Part shown: positions 7,568 to 14,336 of the stretch, piece by piece
Numbering within the stretch: position 1 is the stretch's first letter
Layout: each line of letters opens with the position of its first letter
Source: Marinomonas lutimaris
GTDB lineage: Bacteria > Pseudomonadota > Gammaproteobacteria > Pseudomonadales > Marinomonadaceae
NCBI RefSeq assembly: GCF_019426345.1
Contig: NZ_JAHLLW010000026.1
Location: forward strand, 1-40,996
Length of the DNA: 40,996 bases
Direction: 5' to 3'
The notes under the pieces: model-generated
Told to the model about the DNA's origin: nothing
The model's input: the letters and a program-made list of their open reading frames with translations, nothing else
Database searches by the model: none
Program-made: the position numbers and the translations under genes

Positions 7568-8371
7568 TCATTTTTTCTGTAACTCTGATAATACCGCTTT
7601 GATTTCCTTGAGTTCCTGTTGTAGCTCACTAAGTGAAGGTTGCTTGTCTGCTCTTGCTGCTTGGTGTTCTTCTTCCATCACGTTGACGACTATGCCTATT
7701 ACCATATTTAAGAACGCAAATGCGGTAAAGAAAATGAATGACATGTAGTAAATCCAGCTCATGGGATAGACTTCCATGGTCTCATATTGAATATCTGTCC
7801 AGTCCTCAAAGGTCATCACCCTAAATAATGTCAACATTGAGATAGCTATGTCTTCCCAAAGAAATGGATTGATTTCACTGAATAGAAAGCTACCAATCGC
7901 CGCATAGATGTAAAAGATGATAAACATCAGAAGAACCACATACCCTAATTGTGGCAATGCTTTTATCAATGAGTTGATCAAAATCCTTAGTTCCGGAACA
8001 ACAGAGACCATCCTAAGAACACGGAATACTCGCACTAGACGAGCAAGGAGAGCCATTTCTGAGTTGTCTATTGGTATAAGGCTAACAACCACTACCAATG
8101 TATCGAAGACGTTCCAGCCTTTTCTAAAAAAGGTTTTTTTATCTTCATCAGCCACAAATCGAATCGTTAACTCAAAAAGAAAGAAAATTGTTATGAAGGC
8201 ATCTAGGACTGTCGTGATTGAAATTGCAGAGTAGGGTAAATCAAAGGTTTTTGCACCTATTTCAAGGGCAGAGATAATGATGACTGCAACAACCAGCAGT
8301 TCGAAAATCTTATTGTTTTTGAGGTTGTTTAGTTTGGTTTTTACAGCGTCGTACATAGTTTCTTCAGTCAA
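7568..8371 (-). CDS. Voltage-gated cation channel of BacNav type, with acidic filter
   Basis: This is a six-helix, one-domain voltage-gated channel of 267 residues that would work as a tetramer in the inner membrane. S1-S3 span about 20-100. S4 carries regularly spaced arginines (R111, R114, R117, R120 in ARLVRVFRVLR). S5 is about 140-165, the pore loop 174-196, and S6 205-232, followed by an acidic neck (MEEEHQ) and a coiled-coil tail (SLSELQQELKEIKAVLSEL). The filter reads T187-F-E-D-W-T-D193, whereas NaChBac has TLESWAS. The two extra aspartates resemble mutants and relatives that pass Ca2+, so the ion may be Na+, Ca2+ or both. A coiled-coil tail is normal for the family. Transcribed alone, with a small palindrome 45-61 bases upstream. 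Confidence 0.88.
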   Translation of the reverse strand: MTEETMYDAVKTKLNNLKNNKIFELLVVAVIIISALEIGAKTFDLPYSAISITTVLDAFITIFFLFELTIRFVADEDKKTFFRKGWNVFDTLVVVVSLIPIDNSEMALLARLVRVFRVLRMVSVVPELRILINSLIKALPQLGYVVLLMFIIFYIYAAIGSFLFSEINPFLWEDIAISMLTLFRVMTFEDWTDIQYETMEVYPMSWIYYMSFIFFTAFAFLNMVIGIVVNVMEEEHQAARADKQPSLSELQQELKEIKAVLSELQKK

Positions 8372-8415
8372 TCTTTTAAGGTGATGGCAATTATAGTGAC
8401 GTTCGTTAAGATTTA

Positions 8416-8432
8416 CCTCAAATTGTTTGAGG
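8416..8432. promoter_or_regulatory. Palindrome upstream of the channel gene
   Basis: CCTCAAA-TTG-TTTGAGG is a perfect 7-bp dyad 45-61 bases upstream of the channel start. It is a possible repressor operator. No regulator can be named. Confidence 0.3.
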
Positions 8433-8505
8433 TGTTGTCGATCTTTATAAGCGATAAATTTTGGTTAACAGATTGCAATCTCTTAGGCTAAGTTTTGCTA
8501 TGCAT

Positions 8506-8542
8506 AGAGCCATGTTAACTATATTTTTGTTAACATGGCTCT
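8506..8542. repeat. Perfect 14-bp inverted repeat (hairpin)
   Basis: AGAGCCATGTTAAC (8506-8519) and GTTAACATGGCTCT (8529-8542) are perfect arms around a 9-base AT-rich loop. There is no T-run on either side, so it is not a standard terminator. It lies between the intact channel gene and the truncated one. It may be a protein-binding site, or the stem-loop of a lost small element. Confidence 0.55.
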
Positions 8543-8629
8543 CGTATAAGCTTTAAGTCTTTATTGATGCGGCCTTTACTCATTCACTCACTCCCTTGTT
8601 AACAATATTTCTCCGATAAGAGACATGTA

Positions 8630-8881
8630 ATGTATGAAACCATGGACGTCTATCCGTTCAGTTGGATCTTCTACATCATCTTTATTTTCTTAACCGCGTT
8701 TGTGTTTTTAAACATGATGGTGGGTGTCGTGCTGGACGTGATGACACGGGAAACGGCGCAAGAAGAACATGAGAATCAAGAGAGTAATCATCAGGCTTTG
8801 GTGACGCAAATCTCTGATTTACAGGCTCAAGTAGCACGCCTTGCGGATAAAATAGACGCGCAACAAGATCGGAAGGGCTAA
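8630..8881 (+). pseudogene. Truncated second BacNav channel: end of pore loop, S6 and coiled-coil tail only
   Basis: These 83 residues begin MYETMDVYPFSWIFY and match the end of the pore loop and S6 of the intact channel next door (YETMEVYPMSWIYY, then FLNMxxGxVxxVM). A coiled-coil tail of different sequence follows (ALVTQISDLQAQVARLADKI). S1-S5 and the filter are missing, and I find no decayed upstream part in the 250 bases before it. The frame is clean to the TAA, with a weak ribosome site (AGAGAC) before the ATG. It faces the intact gene from the opposite strand. The simplest reading is a deletion remnant of a paralogue. Because S6 and the tetramerising tail survive, a small regulatory subunit is conceivable but unproven. 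Confidence 0.65.
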
Positions 8882-8898
8882 CTCGCTTCTTATTTAAA

Positions 8899-9795
8899 TT
8901 AAATGGTACGCTGGCTGGTTTTTTTCAGCCAGCGTCCACCGAATGTATTTAGTATCAAACCAAGCAACACAACTAAAATCCCTATCCATTGCATCGAACT
9001 AACCGTTTCAGACAGGAATATTTCAGCTGAGGTTAGGCCGACAACAGGTACACCTAAGGTTAACGGAGCGACTGTTGCCGCTGGATAGCGGGACAATAAA
9101 TGGCTCCATAAACCGTAGCCAACGAATGTTGCAAAGATTGACAAATAAGCCAGCGATGCAACTGATTTGAAGCTCAAATTAATGATGTTACTCCACATAA
9201 CGTCGCCGCCATCGATGAAATACGCACAAAGAAAAAAAGGCACAGGCGGAACCCAGCTAGACCAAACAATCAGGTTTAGGTTGGCATCGTAACCTTTTCG
9301 GCTGATGATCTTGGTGAAAATGTTTCCCATCGCCCAGCTTGATCCTGCCGCTAAGGTTAAACCAAAACCAAGCGCCGTCATGGTCGTATCTTCATTGTCC
9401 AATCCGATGACTGCCAAGCCTCCAATCGCAATGCCGATAGCGAGTACTTGATAAGGACGTACCGTTTCTTTCAGCAACAAAACCGCGAATAACAGAGTGA
9501 AAATAGCTTGAGATTGCAGTACTAAAGACGCAAGTCCCGCAGGCATACCAAAAGACATGGCACTGAATAAAAACGCAAATTGCCCGAAGTTCAATGACAA
9601 AGCATAGCCAATACACCAAAGCAGCGGTGTATTAGGGCGAGAAAAAAAGAAACAGCCAATCATGCCGATAACGAGGAAACGTAAGCCACCTAACATCATC
9701 GGTGTTAGCTCGTCCAACCCCCAACGCATGACGATAAAGTTAAAGCCCCACGCAAAAATAATAATCAGCGCTAAAAACATATCCTTTCGAATCAT
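8899..9795 (-). CDS. eamA: EamA-type drug/metabolite exporter (O-acetylserine/cysteine exporter family)
   Basis: This inner-membrane protein has two EamA repeats and about ten membrane helices (298 residues; E. coli EamA has 299). The sequence tracks E. coli EamA closely: WGFNFIVMRWGL at the start, GLRFLVIGM, FGMPAGLASLVLQSQA, GFGLTLAAGSSWAMGN and VAPLTLGVPVVGL. E. coli EamA exports O-acetylserine and cysteine, and the same role is likely here, although the DMT superfamily is broad. An exact 9-bp hairpin (8909-8934, CGCTGGCTG arms) lies inside the last codons and may also end transcription. The gene is divergent from the TctDE-like system across 294 bases, which contain a TTGACA (10004-10009) but no convincing complete promoter. 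Confidence 0.82.
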   Translation of the reverse strand: MIRKDMFLALIIIFAWGFNFIVMRWGLDELTPMMLGGLRFLVIGMIGCFFFSRPNTPLLWCIGYALSLNFGQFAFLFSAMSFGMPAGLASLVLQSQAIFTLLFAVLLLKETVRPYQVLAIGIAIGGLAVIGLDNEDTTMTALGFGLTLAAGSSWAMGNIFTKIISRKGYDANLNLIVWSSWVPPVPFFLCAYFIDGGDVMWSNIINLSFKSVASLAYLSIFATFVGYGLWSHLLSRYPAATVAPLTLGVPVVGLTSAEIFLSETVSSMQWIGILVVLLGLILNTFGGRWLKKTSQRTI

Positions 9796-10089
9796 CTTGA
9801 GTCCTTAACCGTACAATAGTGAGGCGAAAATAAGCCAACCACTTTACGTGTTTTCGATAAGTTTGCACATGGACAGATGAAGAAAGAATGAAGGACACAG
9901 ACGAGAATGGTTTCTTTAATTGCAAAAGGCACCGTATTCATTTTCCATTTTATGTATTGATAGAAGAGATAGCCCATTCTTTCGCGCCGGAATATGGGCT
10001 AAATTGACAAAGTTTCGAGTAATAAACTGAATATCACACACATTCAATCTGCCTTATAACAATAAAGACGTCACAAGAGCATCAGTATC

Positions 10090-10761
10090 ATGCGTATTTT
10101 AGTAGTGGAAGATGACCGTATTTTAGGCGAAGCCATTAGCCAAAGAATCAGTCGAATGGGGCATGGTCTTGACCTTGCTCAGACCGGTTTACAGGCAAAT
10201 CAGATGTTGGCCTTGCAAGAATACGATCTCATGCTATTAGACCTAAATTTACCGGATATGACGGGGAACCAAATTTTACAAACCCTGCGAAAAAAACACT
10301 CTAATACGCCTGTGATTGTGCTAACTGCGCGTGATGGAATTAAAGACCGCATTGAGTTATTGGATTTAGGTGCAGATGACTATATGACTAAGCCGGTGGA
10401 CTTTGGTGAGCTTGAGGCTCGTTGTCGTGCCTTACTGCGTCGTAGCCAAGGACAAGCGCAAAACACCATAGAATATGGCAATGTCAGTTTAGATCTTCAA
10501 GCATGTTCGGTAACCGTTGACGGTAATCTGATTGACCTAAAACAACGAGAGTTTCGTTTATTAGAGGTGTTTATCAGTCACACTGGGCGGGTTTTAAGCA
10601 AAGAGGCATTGATCGAACATATTTATAACTTTAATGAAAATCCAAATCCAAGTGTGATTGAAATCTACGTAGCGCGCTTGCGAAAATCTCTGCAAGACAG
10701 TGATATCAATATTAGAACCATTCGTGGCCTTGGTTACTTATTGGAAAAACATCATGGCTAA
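10090..10761 (+). CDS. OmpR-family response regulator, TctD-like
   Basis: A receiver domain (1-115) is followed by a winged-helix DNA-binding domain (about 125-220). The phosphorylation site is D51 (LLDLNLPD), the acidic pocket is E7/D8/D9 (VEDD), and the conserved lysine is K101 (TKPVD). The C-terminal helix pattern IEIYVARLRKSL...IRTIRGLGYLL is standard for OmpR/PhoB proteins. It overlaps the sensor kinase gene by 8 bases, so they are partners. The order regulator, kinase, periplasmic protein, TAXI-TRAP transporter suggests control of carboxylate uptake, as for TctD. The 11-bp tandem repeat at 13312-13333 is the most likely target. Confidence 0.9.
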   Translation: MRILVVEDDRILGEAISQRISRMGHGLDLAQTGLQANQMLALQEYDLMLLDLNLPDMTGNQILQTLRKKHSNTPVIVLTARDGIKDRIELLDLGADDYMTKPVDFGELEARCRALLRRSQGQAQNTIEYGNVSLDLQACSVTVDGNLIDLKQREFRLLEVFISHTGRVLSKEALIEHIYNFNENPNPSVIEIYVARLRKSLQDSDINIRTIRGLGYLLEKHHG

Positions 10762-12184
10762 GGCGACTACATCGATTCGTCGGCAATTGATTTTGATGGT
10801 GGCGACGGTGCTGATCGTCATTAACGTTGTGGCTCTTTGGAGTGCTCATATCTATGCGAATAGGGCGGCAAAAGAGTCTTATGATCGGCTTTTATATGGT
10901 TCTGCTTTGCAAATGGCCGAGAATATTAGTCTCTTGGATTCGCAGTTCTTTATCGATTTACCCGTTTCTGCTTTTGAAACCTTGGCGTTATCTACCTCAG
11001 ACCGCGCGTTTTATTCCATTATGAATGGACAGTATCAGGTGCTGACAGGGTACAAAGATCTTCCCAATATTCCGTTCACCCAGTTGCTTCAGCAATCCAT
11101 CGAAAAAGAGAAATTTATTCCTATTTATTATGAAGCCATGTATCACGGTGAAACGGTGCGTTTTGTTGCGTTGGGAAAGCGCTTATTAGAGGCGGATAGC
11201 GTTAACGATGTTTTTATTATTGTTGGGCAAACATTAGACGCACGACGGGCAGCCGCGACTGAAATCAGCCAAATGGCATTGCAGTTTGTTACCTTGTTTT
11301 TCTTTATTACCTTACTCCTATTGCTCTTTGTTATTTGGCGGGTATTACAGCCTTTACAAGCCATCAAGCAAGCCATAACCGAACGTTCTCCCCAAGAGTT
11401 ATCGCCTCTGGAAGCCAATGTACCTAGTGAAATAGCGCCTTTATTAAAGAGCATTAATTTCTTCATGACTCAGTTGGATAATACATTAAGCCGTTTAAAA
11501 CGCTTTACGGCAGAAGCCGCCCATCAGATACGAACCCCCTTGGCTGGTCTGAATTCACAGGCGCAAAACGCTCTAGATGAAACTGATGAAGTGTTACGTC
11601 AAAAGCAGCTACAACATATTTTAGAAAGCAGTAATGTATTGACTAACACGGTCAACCAACTTCTTAGTCGTGCTACGTTAACACATCGTTATCAGAGTCA
11701 TCCTTTTAGTCCTGTATCCTTGGATCATGTGATCAAAGAGACGTGTCGCGAGCTGGTGGTTTGGGCACTAGAGCAACAGGTTGAAATTGAATATTTGGGA
11801 GACATCCAAGTTACTGTTAACGGTGATGAATTCGCACTCAAACAAATGCTGCAAAATATCATCGAAAATGCAATTAAATACAGTCCGAAGGGCAGCGTTG
11901 TTGAAGTTGAGCTAATGGTGATGGATGAGCTATCTGAGACTTCAGTAGTGTTACAAATTCGAGATCAAGGTATTGGCGTTCCTGACCAGGATAAAGAACA
12001 TATTTTTGAGTATTTTTATCGTAGTCCAGATAACTTTGCCTCTGGTTCTGGGATTGGTTTATCCATTGCCAAAGAAGTCGCAGAGCATCATGACGCCAGA
12101 TTCCATTTAAAAGACAACCAGCCAACCGGATTGATTGTGGAAGTTATTTTTCCCCAACGAAAAGGGCTGTCGTATGAAAGTTAG
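10754..12184 (+). CDS. Sensor histidine kinase, TctE-like
   Basis: This is an inner-membrane kinase of 476 residues. The first helix is at about 11-31, then comes a periplasmic 2CSK-type sensing region (about 35-172), a second helix (about 175-197), a linker with LQPLQAI, the dimerisation helix with phospho-acceptor H257 (AEAAHQIRTPLAGL), and an ATPase domain with the N-box QNIIENAIKYSP, G1 RDQGIGVP, and G2 SGSGIGLSIAKEV. The ATG at 10754 overlaps the regulator gene by 8 bases, and its own end overlaps the following periplasmic-protein gene by 11 bases. This tight packing implies a three-gene signalling unit. It probably phosphorylates the TctD-like partner in response to an organic acid. The ligand is not visible. 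Confidence 0.88.
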   Translation: MAKATTSIRRQLILMVATVLIVINVVALWSAHIYANRAAKESYDRLLYGSALQMAENISLLDSQFFIDLPVSAFETLALSTSDRAFYSIMNGQYQVLTGYKDLPNIPFTQLLQQSIEKEKFIPIYYEAMYHGETVRFVALGKRLLEADSVNDVFIIVGQTLDARRAAATEISQMALQFVTLFFFITLLLLLFVIWRVLQPLQAIKQAITERSPQELSPLEANVPSEIAPLLKSINFFMTQLDNTLSRLKRFTAEAAHQIRTPLAGLNSQAQNALDETDEVLRQKQLQHILESSNVLTNTVNQLLSRATLTHRYQSHPFSPVSLDHVIKETCRELVVWALEQQVEIEYLGDIQVTVNGDEFALKQMLQNIIENAIKYSPKGSVVEVELMVMDELSETSVVLQIRDQGIGVPDQDKEHIFEYFYRSPDNFASGSGIGLSIAKEVAEHHDARFHLKDNQPTGLIVEVIFPQRKGLSYES

Positions 12185-13283
12185 TTATGTGCTGGGACTT
12201 TGCTTAATCTTGGTTAGTCACATTGTTTTTGCTGATGCGGCGCAACAAACGACATATATTACTTTTCCAAGTTTGAATAAACAGCCAAAGTATCAAGAAA
12301 ATGTACTGGCTATTTATGGCGCTATCAATCATCAGGCGATCTCGCCTTTGTTTAAGGCATATCAAGAAAAATACCCGAATGTAGCAATTCATTACACCGA
12401 ATCGAATACTCGTCATTTATACGAGCAATTTATCTCGCAGCCTAATGTTAGGCCGGATGTGATGCTTAGCCCTGCGATGGATCTTCAATTTAAATTGGCG
12501 AACGATGGTTACGCATTGGCTTATGATTCGCCAGAGCTTAGCAATGTCCCCAAGGATTCACATTGGCGAAATGAGCTGTTTGGTTTTACCTACGAACCTA
12601 TCGTGACGGCGCTAAATAGCGACATTTTGGTTGGAGAGGCTTTGCCGCTTAGTCGCGAGCAGTTATTGAATTTGATTCGTAGTAAGAATCACCTTTTAGA
12701 CGATAAAATCGGCTTATTTGATATTCAACAGTCAGGTTTGGGTTATTTGGCGTGGGCCTATGATGGACAACAATCTCGCAGTTATGGGCGACTGTTAGAA
12801 GCTTTTGGTACGCATCAAGCTCGGCTTTATACGGATACTTCCTCTATGCTAAATGCGCTTTTAAAAGGCCAGATATTCATCGCTTATAATCTTGTTGGTG
12901 CTTATTCATATCAGTGGTCACAAAAGTATGAATGGATTAAAACCATCATGCCGACAGATTATACGACGATCATCATGCGCACGGCGTTTATTCCTCGTGA
13001 TGCTCAACAGCCGACATTAGCGAAGCGTTTTATCGATCTTTTATTGTCCTCAGAAGGACAGCATATACTTGCTAATCACTCTGGTATTACGCCAATTAGT
13101 ACCAAGGTGAAAGGTCCATATAGTCGTGATGAGTTGAGTAAGTTACCGCATGGGATTTTTCGCCCAATTCCTCTAGGCCTTGAATTACTTATTCAGACAG
13201 ATGATGCCAAAAAACGGCTCATTTATCATGAGTGGGATAATGCTATGTTTACTTCTCCTAACGATTCTTCGTCATTACCGTAG
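12174..13283 (+). CDS. Periplasmic type 2 substrate-binding protein linked to the two-component system
   Basis: A clear signal peptide (MKVSYVLGLCLILVSHIVFADA) is followed by a type 2 periplasmic binding fold of the ABC-type iron/phosphonate-like group: NVLAIYGAINHQAISPLFKAYQEKYPNV in the first lobe, then a VRPDVMLSPAMDLQFKLANDGYALAY-type segment. The mature form is about 345 residues. No ABC permease or ATPase lies nearby. The start overlaps the kinase gene by 11 bases, so it is co-translated with the kinase. I infer a sensing role: it presents a ligand to the kinase's periplasmic domain rather than feeding a transporter. It could instead be an orphan transport protein. ATG 12174 is chosen because it begins the signal peptide. 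An upstream in-frame start would lie inside the kinase. Confidence 0.75.
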   Translation: MKVSYVLGLCLILVSHIVFADAAQQTTYITFPSLNKQPKYQENVLAIYGAINHQAISPLFKAYQEKYPNVAIHYTESNTRHLYEQFISQPNVRPDVMLSPAMDLQFKLANDGYALAYDSPELSNVPKDSHWRNELFGFTYEPIVTALNSDILVGEALPLSREQLLNLIRSKNHLLDDKIGLFDIQQSGLGYLAWAYDGQQSRSYGRLLEAFGTHQARLYTDTSSMLNALLKGQIFIAYNLVGAYSYQWSQKYEWIKTIMPTDYTTIIMRTAFIPRDAQQPTLAKRFIDLLLSSEGQHILANHSGITPISTKVKGPYSRDELSKLPHGIFRPIPLGLELLIQTDDAKKRLIYHEWDNAMFTSPNDSSSLP

Positions 13284-13311
13284 AGTTTATTTTTATGGGT
13301 TATTAAAGACC

Positions 13312-13333
13312 CATGAAAGGTTCATGAAAGGTT
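13312..13333 (+). promoter_or_regulatory. 11-bp perfect tandem repeat, candidate TctD-like operator
   Basis: CATGAAAGGTT occurs twice with no gap (13312-13322 and 13323-13333), about 55 bases upstream of the TAXI protein start. An 11-bp direct repeat is the spacing OmpR/PhoB-type dimers recognise. The encoded TctD-like regulator is the obvious candidate. A TAAAGT at 13341-13346 could be the -10 region. Confidence 0.5.
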
Positions 13334-13387
13334 TCCTCGCTAAAGTGTTTTAGGCAATAACAAAACAAAAATAAGTTGGAGAATACT

Positions 13388-14326
13388 ATGTTTAAAAAAC
13401 TGCTTATAGCGAGCGCTTTGTGTGCGACCTTAGTAAATAGCCCTTTACAAGCTGCTGAGCGCGTATCCATTGGTACCGGCGGAACCGGTGGTTTGTTTTA
13501 TGTGATTGGCGCGGGTATTTCTGAAACTCTTAATAAATATATGGAAAACACCACGGCGCGAGCTGAAGTAACCGGCGCGTCTGTTGAGAACAACCACCGC
13601 GTAGCCGCTGGTCAAATGACACTTGGACTTTCCTCTTCCTCTACACTATTTGAAGCTAAGAATGGCGAAGGCCCATTTAAAGTGAGCGGACCTTTGGATG
13701 TTGCCAGTATTGCCTATTTATATCCAGCCGTATTGCAAGTTGCAACGATTTCCGGAAATGGTGTCGACTCTTTTGAGCAGTTAAAAGGTAAGCGCGTTAG
13801 CATGGGGCCTCCGGGCAGCAATGCTGCAGTGTTGGCAACTCGTTTGTTGCAAGAGTACGGTGTCTTTGACGACATCACACCACGTTTTCTTTCATACAAT
13901 GAAGGTGTAAAAGCACTGGTGAACGGTCAAGTTGACGCTACAGTGGTTTTGGCTGGTGCACCGACTTCCTCTTTGATTGACCTAGACTCGCAAACAGACA
14001 TGAAGCTTTTGTCTGCCAGTATTGAGAAACTAGATAGTTTGATTCAGAAATATCCTTTCTACCAAGCTTTCTCTTTGCCAACAGGCACTTATCCTGATCA
14101 GAGTAAACAAGTCTTGATGATTAATGATCCAGCGATTTTGTTTACGAGCGGTAAAGAAGATCAGAGCAAAATTTATAACATCACCAAAACTATTTTTTCT
14201 CATCTAGATGAACTAGGTCAAATTCACCCGCAGGCAAAAGCAATTTCGTTAGAAACGGCGAAACGTACTCCTATTGCTTTGCACCCAGGTGCGAAAAAAT
14301 ATTATGACGAAGTAAACGGAAAATAG
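13388..14326 (+). CDS. TAXI-family TRAP transporter solute-binding protein
   Basis: This periplasmic solute-binding protein has 312 residues. A signal peptide (MFKKLLIASALCATLVNSPLQAA) is followed by VSIGTGGTGGLFYVIGAG, the hallmark opening of the TAXI family, then the family's VENNHRVAAGQMTLGLSSS and GPPGSNAAVLATRLL segments. It would deliver substrate to the fused permease encoded 10 bases downstream. TAXI proteins are linked to glutamate, dicarboxylates and other carboxylates. The substrate here is unknown but is expected to be an organic acid, given the TctDE-like regulators. ATG 13388 is preceded by GGAGAAT. The 11-bp tandem repeat upstream probably controls it. Confidence 0.92.
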   Translation: MFKKLLIASALCATLVNSPLQAAERVSIGTGGTGGLFYVIGAGISETLNKYMENTTARAEVTGASVENNHRVAAGQMTLGLSSSSTLFEAKNGEGPFKVSGPLDVASIAYLYPAVLQVATISGNGVDSFEQLKGKRVSMGPPGSNAAVLATRLLQEYGVFDDITPRFLSYNEGVKALVNGQVDATVVLAGAPTSSLIDLDSQTDMKLLSASIEKLDSLIQKYPFYQAFSLPTGTYPDQSKQVLMINDPAILFTSGKEDQSKIYNITKTIFSHLDELGQIHPQAKAISLETAKRTPIALHPGAKKYYDEVNGK

Positions 14327-14336
14327 GAGCGTCATT

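Noticed and set aside
10004..10034. TTGACA upstream of the TctD-like gene as a promoter
   Set aside because: No acceptable -10 sequence occurs at 16-18 bases, so I did not list it as a promoter.
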